This document shows, piece by piece, positions 16,079 to 24,307 of a stretch of DNA of 29,957 nt (positions within the stretch are counted from its first letter, which is position 1; each line of letters begins with the position of its first letter). The position numbers and the translations under genes were made by a program. The notes under the pieces are model-generated. The model saw nothing but the letters and a program-made list of their open reading frames with translations, was not told where the DNA came from and did no database searches. The stretch lies in NCBI GenBank assembly GCA_002492725.1, contig DLAF01000032.1:23124-53080 (forward strand). The letters are read 5' to 3'. The DNA is from Lachnospiraceae bacterium UBA7054 (lineage in GTDB: Bacteria > Bacillota > Clostridia > Lachnospirales > Lachnospiraceae).

Positions 16079-17125
16079 ATGAATTTAGAAGAATACAAGG
16101 GTGTATATGTCTTTGCGCAGCAGGTGGATAACGAGATCAGCAGCATCGCTTTTGAGCTGCTTGGCAAGGCAAAAGACCTCGCAAAAGACTTAAATACAGA
16201 TGTAACGGCTGTACTGATCGGTTCCGGCGTCAAGGGACTGGCGGATCAGCTCGCCGAGTACGGCGCAGACAAGGTGATCGTGGTGGACGATCCTGAACTG
16301 AAGGATTACAGAACAGAGCCTTACGCACATGCGCTTGCTTCCGTGATCAACAAGTATAAGCCCGAGATCATGCTGGTGGGCGCAACGGCGATCGGCAGAG
16401 ACTTGGGCCCGAGAGTGTCCGCGAGAGTGGCTACGGGTTTAACGGCTGACTGTACCGTCCTTGAGATCGGCGATTTCCCGCTGCAGGCAGTTCCCGGTCA
16501 GGAGCAGCTTCATAACCAGCTGCTGATGACCCGTCCGGCATTCGGCGGTAATACCATCGCTACCATTGCCTGCCCTTACAACCGTCCGCAGATGGCTACG
16601 GTGCGTGCGGGCGTTATGCAAAAGATCACTCCCATCAAGGGCGCAAAGGCAAACGTCGAGGAGTTCAATCCCGGCTTTACGCCTGACAATAAGTATGTAG
16701 AGATTCTGGACATCGTTAAGGCAGTGACAAACACCGTGGATATCATGGATGCAAAGATTCTGGTATCCGGCGGCCGCGGCGTAGGCAGCCCGGAGAACTT
16801 CAAGATTCTCGAGGATCTGGCGGAGGTGCTTGGTGGTACCGTAAGCTGCTCCCGTGCGGTTGTGGATTCCGGCTGGAAACCGAAGGATCTGCAGGTGGGC
16901 CAGACCGGTAAGACCGTTCGTCCGAACGTGTACTTTGCAATCGGTATTTCCGGTGCGATCCAGCACGTGGCAGGTATGGAAGAGTCCGACATCATCATTG
17001 CCATCAACAAGGATGCGGATGCACCGATCTTCGATGTGGCTGATTACGGCGTAGTCGGCGACTTAAACAAGATCGTTCCCAAGCTGACGGAGGCTTTGAA
17101 AGCGGAGATCGCGGCGGCGAAGTAA
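16079..17125 (+). CDS. etfA: Electron transfer flavoprotein, alpha subunit
   Basis: 348-residue alpha subunit with the C-terminal FAD-binding signature SGGRGVGSPENF, followed by GASRAVV-like and VGQTGKTVRPNVYFAIGISG segments. It pairs with EtfB to shuttle electrons between NADH, ferredoxin and Bcd. ATG 16079 is chosen because AAAGAGGT is correctly placed; an in-frame GTG at 16058 would add seven residues without a site. It is the last gene of the operon and is followed by a long hairpin. Confidence 0.95.
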   Translation: MNLEEYKGVYVFAQQVDNEISSIAFELLGKAKDLAKDLNTDVTAVLIGSGVKGLADQLAEYGADKVIVVDDPELKDYRTEPYAHALASVINKYKPEIMLVGATAIGRDLGPRVSARVATGLTADCTVLEIGDFPLQAVPGQEQLHNQLLMTRPAFGGNTIATIACPYNRPQMATVRAGVMQKITPIKGAKANVEEFNPGFTPDNKYVEILDIVKAVTNTVDIMDAKILVSGGRGVGSPENFKILEDLAEVLGGTVSCSRAVVDSGWKPKDLQVGQTGKTVRPNVYFAIGISGAIQHVAGMEESDIIIAINKDADAPIFDVADYGVVGDLNKIVPKLTEALKAEIAAAK

Positions 17126-17158
17126 ACTGCCCTGCGAATATTGCAATAAATGATATAA

Positions 17159-17196
17159 AGCGCGGAAATATCCGTTTTAACAGATACTTCCGCGCT
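17159..17196 (+). terminator. Terminator of the butyrate operon
   Basis: AGCGCGGAA pairs with TTCCGCGCT, then, after one mismatch, TATC pairs with GATA, around a ten-base loop. The following sequence is only moderately T-rich. It lies 33 bases after the etfA stop. Confidence 0.7.
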
Positions 17197-17213
17197 CTTG
17201 CGTTGTTTGAAAG

Positions 17214-17250
17214 CTGTCGCCTTACGAATATTCATTCGCTGAAGCGGCAG
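17214..17250 (-). terminator. Hairpin after lipoprotein copy A
   Basis: CTGTCGC (17214-17220) with GCGGCAG (17244-17250, one G-T pair) and an inner CGAAT/ATTCG stem. It follows the lipoprotein A stop on the minus strand and corresponds to the hairpin after copy B. The T run is poor, so termination is uncertain. Confidence 0.4.
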
Positions 17251-17259
17251 TCCGTAAAG

Positions 17260-17868
17260 CTAATCCTCTAGAACCTCATAATACTCCAGATCCGGCCATA
17301 TCTCGTACCAGTCGATGCCTTCGTTTTCTGCGGCTTGGGCTATCTTTTTGCTGACTACTAAGCTTTTGATGTCCGGCAGGTCGATGTATGTTTATATCTT
17401 GTCGTAAGGGCTGTGACCACTCATATGGGAACGTTTTGTTCCAAAGATATAAAGGGTTTGAAAAGAACCATATTCTTCGTATCCATCCTCACCCTTATAG
17501 TAGGTACGTAGGCGTGCTACTTCCTCATATCCTCCCGGCATTTTTTCCCAAAGAACCAAAATGCTTTTTTCTACCATCTCTCTTTCTTCCATGACTGCAT
17601 TGGCGGCATCCACCATATCCTTCAGCACTTTTTCATCTTCATAGTCATTTACCAAGTACTCATATATTACTGGCTCATCCAGATCAAAAGATTTTTTACT
17701 CTGATAATATACTTTTTTCCTGCCTACCGCTTCATAGATCGCTTCTGAAATATCGTCATCAGGTTTTGCATTTATGTCAATTCGAAATCCCTCCCCGCAT
17801 CCTGCCACGATCATTATTAACAGTAGTGTTAGAATAAATGTACACATTCTGGATATCTGTTTTTTCAT
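17260..17868 (-). pseudogene. Putative immunity-like lipoprotein, copy A, nonsense-interrupted
   Basis: Paralogue of the lipoprotein at 18044-18664. It has a signal peptide with lipobox VAGC near residue 24, then the shared DDDISEAIYE region and the EYLVNDYEDEKVL region. The frame stops at a TAA at 17392-17394 after 158 residues. The paralogue has TCA (Ser) at the aligned codon, and beyond the stop the same frame continues into the conserved tail (LPDIKSLVVSKKIAQAAE through YEVLED) to a TAG at 17260. A single C-to-A change is therefore enough to explain the truncation. The first 158 residues could still be made. The paralogue's family is not recognised. Confidence 0.8.
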
Positions 17869-17881
17869 TGCTTATCTCCCA

Positions 17882-17980
17882 TCAATATACTGACAGAATA
17901 TTGGAAAAATAGCTTAATTTGTTTGCATACATATCATAATTAATATAATATACTTTCCCCCAGCTTACCACTTCGAGGAT
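17882..17980 (-). pseudogene. Orphan C-terminal fragment of the vWA/C39-like protein
   Basis: About 99 bases that encode, in one open frame ending in TGA at 17882-17884, the last 32 residues of the large protein with only a few substitutions. It includes SWGKVYYINYDMYANK where the intact copy has SWGRVYYINYDMYANK. There is no start codon or ribosome site. The fragment marks the left end of a tandem duplication that also carried the lipoprotein gene. Confidence 0.85.
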
Positions 17981-17996
17981 ATTAGTCAATAGGAAG

Positions 17997-18034
17997 CTGC
18001 CGCTCCGCGAACACTTCATTCGCAAGAGCGGCAG
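17997..18034 (-). terminator. Hairpin after lipoprotein copy B
   Basis: CTGCCGCT (17997-18004) with AGCGGCAG (18027-18034) plus an inner GCGAA/TTCGC stem. It lies ten bases past the stop of copy B on the minus strand and is followed by few T residues. It is duplicated, with changes, after copy A. Confidence 0.45.
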
Positions 18035-18043
18035 TCCGTAAAA

Positions 18044-18664
18044 TCAATCCTCCAGAACCTCATAATACTCCAAGTCTGGCCATATCTCGTACCAGTCGAT
18101 GCCTTCGTCTTCTGCGGCTTGGGCTATCTTTTTACTGACTACTAAGCTTTTGATGTCCGGCAGGTTGGTGTAAGTTGACGGCTTATTGTATGGACTGCAG
18201 TCATTTTTTTCGGAGCGTCGGGTTCCAAGGATATACAGGTTTTGAAGAAATTCATATTTTTCACTTCCATCCTCGTTTTCATTATAATTGCTTAACGAGG
18301 CCACCCCCTCATCGCCTCCTCCCACAATATTAACTTTTTCCCGAATCCCCAAGTGTACTTTTTCAGATATCCCTTTTTCTTCGATAACTGCATTGACAGC
18401 TCCTACCATATCTGTCAGCACATCTTCATCTTCATAGTCACGTACCATATACTCATACCAAGCAACTTCACCCTTTTGACTATAATGTTTACCATGATAA
18501 TACATTTTTTTCCTGCCTATCGTTTCATAAATCGCTTGTGAAATATCATCATCAGGGTTTTTACTCCTTCCAAATTGAAGACTGGACCCGCCGCAGGCTG
18601 TTACAATCATTACTAACAGGAGTGCAAAAATTAGAGTATAACTTTTAGGTGTCTGGTTTTTCAT
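18044..18664 (-). CDS. Putative lipoprotein, candidate immunity/partner protein, copy B
   Basis: 206-residue predicted lipoprotein: a basic start, a hydrophobic signal and lipobox VTAC near residue 24, so it is probably anchored outside the cytoplasmic membrane. The mature part is acidic, with the motif NPDDDISQAIYETIGRKKMY and a C-terminal tail rich in Trp, Tyr and acidic residues. The family is not recognised. The start at 18664 is preferred over the ATG at 18670, because GGAGG is seven bases away from the former and only one from the latter. It follows the large vWA/C39-like gene by 13 bases, so they form an operon. Position and duplication with a toxin-like tail suggest an immunity or chaperone role (inference). 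Confidence 0.75.
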   Translation of the reverse strand: MKNQTPKSYTLIFALLLVMIVTACGGSSLQFGRSKNPDDDISQAIYETIGRKKMYYHGKHYSQKGEVAWYEYMVRDYEDEDVLTDMVGAVNAVIEEKGISEKVHLGIREKVNIVGGGDEGVASLSNYNENEDGSEKYEFLQNLYILGTRRSEKNDCSPYNKPSTYTNLPDIKSLVVSKKIAQAAEDEGIDWYEIWPDLEYYEVLED

Positions 18665-18677
18665 TGCCATTCCTCCA

Positions 18678-21600
18678 TTAATATACTGACAGAATATTGG
18701 AACAATAACCTAATTTGTTCGCATACATATCATAATTAATATAATATACACGCCCCCAACTTACCACTTCAAGGATATATTTGCATTGCAAGGGTTCATC
18801 CCCAGCGTACTTGTACAATCCGATAACTGTCATATAGTGAGAAGATGGATTTTTATCCCCACTAGTTTCTATATCATTCTTGGCATTCTCCAAACTAGTG
18901 TATAGTCTAATCCCATCATCTCCAAAAGTATGGTATGCAAATACCACCGGTATATCCTTATTCAGCATACTTTCAATCTCATTTACTACATCCTGTTTCC
19001 TGCTGGACCTTGCCCATGTGACATTTGTATTGGGGTTCCCGTTAACAGTCAAGAAATCACGGAACCCGCCTTCCATCTGCCATGGATATAATCCGACCTT
19101 TCTACTTATGATGTCACCGGAAATCTTATACTTTTTGTCATACAACCCTTCTATATAGTCCATATAAGCATCCTTATTACATGATCCGGTCTGTTGGAAA
19201 TCCGCGTCAAACGTAGAGGGAACGCTTAAACTGTAACCGCTGTTTTGAATCGTCATGTATAACTCCGCATCACTCATCGCGACCGTTCCACATCCTATTT
19301 TCCATAAACGGTAATACTCATCATTTTTAAGTCGATCCTGATGATCCATAGTATCATTGGTGGTCACTTTATCCGACCACCAGTCCTGATCCCCGCCGTA
19401 GTAAGAATTACCGTCTCCCACAACATTAAAATAATGATTCGAAAACCTGCTGTTCAGTTTTGCAACCTTAGCCAATTCTGCCATCAGCGGCTTGTCATCC
19501 ACATCGTCTGTCAGGCCGTCGCCGTCCGAGTCTTTTTGATCCGGATAGCTCCTCATTATAAAGTACGGCGAGCTAAAATAACTACTATCTCCGCCATATC
19601 TCTCGTCCACATTGCAGACAATGCCTGTTTCCTGATAATCTGTCAGGCCGTCGCCATCCGTGTCCGGATTCGTAGGGTCTGTATAGATGACCTGACCATT
19701 CGGCAGCCTCATGCCGGCAGTTTCAAAAATATCATAAAGGCCGTCTCCGTCCGCGTCCGTAGGATCGATCTGTCCTGTCGTGTCTCCGATGACGTTGGCA
19801 AAAACCACCTCTACCTGTTCCGCGCTGAACGCATAATAATATTCTCCCCCTGTCTGCTCTGTCATTTTCTGCAAGGTTGTGTGCGTAGATGCATTCGCTA
19901 CATTTATAGCATAAATTTGAATATCGCCCGCGACACATCTGTCTATTGTCGGTTGATAATAATTGACATCTCCGTCACAGATCAGCACGATGATCTTCTG
20001 CTTATCGCATGTATGCTTGTCAAATGCCGATAGTGCAGTAAGCAGTCCGATATTAACATCCGTTCCACCGGATGCGTACATCTGAAAGACCGCTTTCCTT
20101 ACCACCTCCTTATCAGACGTAAAGCCCTGCCTCAATGAAGCGATATGGCTGAAGGTGACCAGCGCGGCTTCATCTTCCGGCTGCATGGAATCGATGAAAT
20201 TTCCCATCGCCGTTTTCGCCATATTGATCCTGCTCCCGCCCATGCTGCCGGATACATCTACCACAAAAGCAATATCGAAATTCTTCTTAGCATCACCGGA
20301 AGAACTGCTGCGATAATCTATATTCTGCCGCCATGCCTCATACCACAATATGCCGTCAACCAGCATGTACGTTGAAAAATGGGTCGTGGTATAGGTAACT
20401 GTATGATTCGTGGTATCGATTACGCTGTCCTCGTCCAGTATTTGATACCAATTATTCGCTTCATCATACCACATGACGGACAGATTTTCCTCTTTGGTAT
20501 CTCCCAGCGCATTCACATCATAATGGAAAGTGATGTCGGCCTGCTGAAAGTCAGTATCGCAGCCAATCTCAACAGGAACGCCAACCAGCCCCACAACACC
20601 GGCGGAAAGCTTGTCAAACTCATACACATCTACGATGCCGACACGCTTCTCCGCATTCCCTTTGATGCTAAGGGAGACGCTTACGGCTGTCACGCCCTCT
20701 TTCTTAGGATTTTTCAACTGTTCGGTCACCGTCTGGTATACGCGTTCTTCGGAGTCTATGATGCCGTTGCCGTCCGTATCCTTGAGCAGCGGGCTGAACC
20801 CAAGCTTGATATCATCATAGTCCGTCAGGCCGTCGCCGTCCGTATCCTCTGATAACGGATCCGTGTGATACTGATACAGTTCCTCATAATCCGTCAGGTT
20901 ATCACGGTCAGTATCACTGCTTAGCGGATCGGTGCCAAGGTCGATCTCATCCCGGTTGTTAATACCGTCTCCATCCGGATCCTCTTCACTGTCAATGATT
21001 CCGTTCTCATCCGTGTCCGCTTTCTCCGGATCAGTCAGCGTGATATTGAGCTCTTCATAATCCGTCAGGCCATCGCCGTCCGTATCCGTATACTTCGGAT
21101 TAGGCTTGGCATCCTTTGCATGGGAGCTCAATTCATAATTCATCGGTTCGTCAGCTCTGCTTCCCTTGTCTCCGGAAAAGCCGAAGGAGATCGTCTGTCC
21201 GGCATTGATATTTGCATTATATCCGGCATTTTTGATCACATAATGCTTCCCTCTATGGCTTTCCTTAACGCCATTCCATAGATTAGTGATATTTCGTACA
21301 AAATCAAATTCCAGATACCAATCCTCGATCACAGAATCCGTGTTATTCGTTATCGAGACAGTTCCTGTAAAACCGTCACCCCAGTCGCTGTCCAGATGAT
21401 ATGTAATGGAATAGTCTTCTTCCGCTACGTCAGCAATGTTTCCTAACAACGCATATTTCTTCGGGAATCCCTGAAAATTTTCCTGTCCGCTGATCCCAAA
21501 CTCAGCGCTTCCGCCGACTGCAATATCCTGATTCCATCCGGCATTCTTTATAATATATTTTCCGTCTTTGCTGCTTTCGATCACCGCATTCCAGATGTTG

Positions 21601-22199
21601 GAGATCGCTCCGGCATAGTCAACTTCCATCGTCCAGTTTTCGATCACGGTTTTTCCCGTGTTTTCAACCTTCACGTTGGCGTTATATCCGCCGTCCCAGT
21701 ACCCCGAAAGCGCGAATGTCACCTTAAAATTCGCATCTTCATAAACCGCTTCTGTCGTAACGCCGTCCCATCCGGCAGCCTCTTCTGTTACCGCATTATC
21801 ATCCGGGCCGGATTCGCCTGCACTTGGCTACGATTCGTTCTCGCCTTCTTCCGGCTGCGTACCGCTTTCCCCTTCACTTGGCTGCGACTCGTTCTCGCCT
21901 TCTTCCGGCTGCGGGCCGCTTTCCCCTTCACTTGGCTGCGACTCGCCCTCGCCTTCTTCCAGCTGCGTACCGCTTTCCCCTTCACTTGGCTGCGATTCGT
22001 TCTCGCCTTCTCCCAGCTGCGTACCGCTCTCGCCTTCACTTGGCTGCGTTTCGCTTTCACCAGTTTCCGTTTGTGTTACCGGCAGTTCTTCTTCTGCCCT
22101 TGCTTTCATATTCATTGTACTGAAACAAATACTCAAAATCAACAATACCGCCAAAGTTTTATTCATTGCCCGTTTCGTTCGTTTTCCTGTTTTCTTCAT
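18678..22199 (-). pseudogene. Secreted CBM2-like/TSP3/vWA protein with C39-like C-terminus; in-frame TAG
   Basis: Full frame of 1173 codons. Order: signal peptide (about 1-36, ARA cleavage); Glu/Ser/Gln-rich 18-residue repeats (about 52-123); two CBM2-like beta-sandwich modules (about 155-250 and 255-350; shared NxWNxVxES and IKNAGxN); TSP3 calcium repeats of DTDGDGLTDYEE type (about 370-495); a beta-rich middle domain; vWA with MIDAS DVSGS (Asp near 648); more TSP3 repeats (about 807-905); and a C-terminal papain/C39-like domain with Cys970 in GCGTVAM and His1121 in SSHYMTVIG. A TAG at 21828-21830 interrupts codon 124, where the repeat has CAG (Gln), leaving open halves 21828-22199 and 18678-21827. 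One C-to-T change explains it. The start has GGGGGAAACGA upstream and a strong promoter. It may be a decayed toxin or adhesin, or a readthrough case. Confidence 0.8.
21831..22046 (-). repeat. Four 54-bp tandem repeats inside the secreted protein gene
   Basis: Four consecutive 18-residue units, consensus QPSEGESGTQPEEGENES, with small changes (GP, LG, LE, EGES variants), plus a partial fifth unit that contains the TAG stop. The unit length is a multiple of three, so copy-number changes would keep the frame. It is probably an extended wall-spanning spacer. Confidence 0.9.
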
Positions 22200-22344
22200 T
22201 CGTTTCCCCCTTTTTGTGTGTTTTGTTTACCGGTTCCTTTGCGCTGCTTTTCCCATCGGTCCCATATATTGATTTGTCTGCTGTACCGTATGTAACAGGA
22301 AGCGAGTGGAAAAACTAAATGACTATAAATGGCAGTCAATTTAT

Positions 22345-22373
22345 ATAATAGATGATTTTTTTACAAGTGTCAA
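22345..22373 (-). promoter_or_regulatory. Promoter of the vWA/C39-like operon
   Basis: On the minus strand a perfect -35 TTGACA (22368-22373), a 17-bp spacer and -10 TATTAT (22345-22350). It implies a leader of about 140 bases before the signal-peptide start codon. The remaining leader (22200-22340) shows no gene and no riboswitch I can name. Confidence 0.75.
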
Positions 22374-22421
22374 ATCAACTTTTCTGCCGTGCGACGATTT
22401 TTGTTTTGTTTTCTGTAAAGA

Positions 22422-22427
22422 TATGAT
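22422..22427 (+). promoter_or_regulatory. Possible -10 of the TIR operon
   Basis: TATGAT lies 42 bases before the first gene of the four-gene operon. The T-rich sequence 15-18 bases upstream gives only a poor -35 (TTTGTT at 22400-22405). It is placed back to back with the minus-strand promoter. Confidence 0.4.
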
Positions 22428-22468
22428 AGTATGAAAGAAAGAAAATACAAAAAGAAAAGGATCAAACC

Positions 22469-24007
22469 ATGAACGACTTTCAGATACAACCGCAATTGCC
22501 GCCGATAAAAAGTTTCGGGCCTCCGGTGCAGCCATATCTGCCAAAACCCGATCACAAAAAGAGAAATAGGATCATTTTATGTAGTGTGCTGGCGACAATC
22601 GCGACCATTGCAGGAATCTGCCTGTTTTCTTATACCCATTCGGCCGGCTATCGGATCGGAAGAGGGTTTATGAGGCTGGCAAAAGAAGCCGAAGCGCTGA
22701 AGAATCCCATGTATGAAAAGCTGGGTACGGAGGAACTTTACCGTATGTTCTATACCCGGGGCGCGCAGACGAATGCGAAATTGGATGTCACCTTCGATAC
22801 GTTTTTGGGTGAATTTACGCTTGGCGTGGACACGGACTATGCGAAGGATATGGAACGAAAAGAACTGTCTTCCTCGACCGCTCTCAGTATCATGAATTAT
22901 GAGTTTGGGCATCTGGATGTGTACGCGGACAGGGAGAACTTCTGTTTTTCGGTGCCGGAGCTTTTTTTGGAGGATCTGTATCTGGAAAATGAAAATGTCC
23001 TTGCCCAGTATAATCGTTCCATGTGGGCGGATGACTGGCTTTTTGGCGAAGCCAGGGATGATGATTTTTCCATCGATCTGTTTTCTGCTCCCTGGTATTT
23101 TAGGGATGAGGAAGGTGCGGGGAAGGCGTTTTTGAAGCGCTATGCCGGAGAAATAGAATCCTGCCGCCGGAATATGAAAATGGAAAAGGCGGGTGACGGT
23201 CTCTACCGCATCCGTATGGAAGGCAGCACGTTCAATGATCTTGTCTGGCGGATTCTGAGTGATTATTTAAACGATAATATAAACATTCCAGGGTCATACC
23301 GCGAGGATATGCTGGGATTTATGAGTTATTTTGACAAAGCTTCCGGCCCCGAAGAAATCTGCCTTCTGGTAGAGATGGGAAAAGCCGACCGAATCGAGAG
23401 CATCCGTCTGGAACATCCGCTTACTCTGGGCAGGGGCGCTGTGCGTATAGACGGCGATGTTTATTTTTTGGGCAGCAAAAACAGTCTGGAAAGAATGCAG
23501 GGGAGGATTGCCTTTGACAATAAGAACGATGAGACGTACAGAGAGCAGGAAATTGTCTGGCAGATCGTCCGCAGTCTGGAAGAGGGCGAGTACCAAATGG
23601 AGTCAGAGGCAAAATACAGCGTTTTAAAAGACGATAATAAGCAAACCGCAAAACTGGAAGGAGATTTTTCATACGACGGGCCAAAGAACAGCTTCCGGGC
23701 GAAGGCCTCTCTGGATATGCAGGATACGGACTTTCGTTTAGAAGCGTCGGGGGATTTTTCCCATATCAGGAAGGGGGAGAGTTTCAAACTGGAATTTGAC
23801 GAGATCCGGAGTCTGACAGACGGGGAACAGACCATGCTGGTCAGGGGTGAGATTGATCTGGCGCCCTTGTCAAGACAGGTGAAACAGATCGTGGAGCCAA
23901 AGACGGCCTTCTTTTCTATGGGAGAGGACGATTGGAGCAGGATACTGGAGAGAATAGATCGCGAATACGGCTATCTCTTAGAGATGGCGGCGGATTATCT
24001 ATATTGA
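22469..24007 (+). CDS. Membrane-anchored protein of unknown family
   Basis: 512-residue protein with a Pro-rich cytoplasmic N-terminus (about 1-33), one transmembrane helix (about 34-56) and a large extracytoplasmic region. That region has alternating beta-strand-like stretches (for example LEGDFSYDGPKNSFRAKASL) and many acidic and aromatic residues, in the manner of outer-face sensor or lipoprotein-like beta-sheet domains. I do not recognise a family or catalytic motif. AAAGGA precedes the start. It is the first gene of the operon that leads to the DHH and TIR genes, with only 24 bases to the next gene, so a shared role is likely. Confidence 0.75.
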   Translation: MNDFQIQPQLPPIKSFGPPVQPYLPKPDHKKRNRIILCSVLATIATIAGICLFSYTHSAGYRIGRGFMRLAKEAEALKNPMYEKLGTEELYRMFYTRGAQTNAKLDVTFDTFLGEFTLGVDTDYAKDMERKELSSSTALSIMNYEFGHLDVYADRENFCFSVPELFLEDLYLENENVLAQYNRSMWADDWLFGEARDDDFSIDLFSAPWYFRDEEGAGKAFLKRYAGEIESCRRNMKMEKAGDGLYRIRMEGSTFNDLVWRILSDYLNDNINIPGSYREDMLGFMSYFDKASGPEEICLLVEMGKADRIESIRLEHPLTLGRGAVRIDGDVYFLGSKNSLERMQGRIAFDNKNDETYREQEIVWQIVRSLEEGEYQMESEAKYSVLKDDNKQTAKLEGDFSYDGPKNSFRAKASLDMQDTDFRLEASGDFSHIRKGESFKLEFDEIRSLTDGEQTMLVRGEIDLAPLSRQVKQIVEPKTAFFSMGEDDWSRILERIDREYGYLLEMAADYLY

Positions 24008-24031
24008 TTCAGGTTAGGGAGAGGCAAAGTT

Positions 24032-24286
24032 ATGGATGAAAAAAAGGAAAGGGAACAGGGGCCGCAGGAACAGGATGCGGCGATGATCGAGGAGATCATG
24101 AGGCACCTGGATACGGAATCCGAGCAGGGAGTATACCGTATGAGCGTCAACTTTGACGAGGAGAGTAAGGAGCGAAAGAGCGTCTCTCACGAATGCTGCA
24201 ATATGTACGGGAGACCGGCTTCGGAGACAGTAGGCCTGCTTGATATGTATACGGATATGAACGCGGGGGAACCCGACCGAAACTAG
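24032..24286 (+). CDS. Small acidic hypothetical protein (84 aa)
   Basis: 84-residue hydrophilic protein with no membrane segment. It begins with a Lys/Glu-rich helix followed by IEEIMRHLDTESEQG, and has a CysCys pair in HECCNMYGRP and a C-terminal VGLLDMYTDM. GGGAGAGG lies upstream of the start. Placement between two longer operon genes with gaps of 24 and 21 bases, and a good ribosome site, support it as real. No function can be assigned. Confidence 0.65.
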   Translation: MDEKKEREQGPQEQDAAMIEEIMRHLDTESEQGVYRMSVNFDEESKERKSVSHECCNMYGRPASETVGLLDMYTDMNAGEPDRN

Positions 24287-24307
24287 TGCGGAGGAGAAAA
24301 GGGTAAG

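Noticed and set aside
21828..21830. TAG read as pyrrolysine
   Set aside because: The stop lies at a Gln position of a low-complexity repeat, not in a methyltransferase active site, and no pyl genes are visible.
21788..22060. Lys/Arg/Ser-rich frame inside the 54-bp repeats
   Set aside because: It is an alternative reading frame of the repeats; repeats whose length is a multiple of three stay open in several frames.
22200..22340. Leader of the vWA/C39-like gene as a cyclic-di-GMP riboswitch
   Set aside because: It contains GCGCAAAG and CCGGTAA-like pieces, but the other conserved GEMM segments are missing and no matching stems could be drawn.
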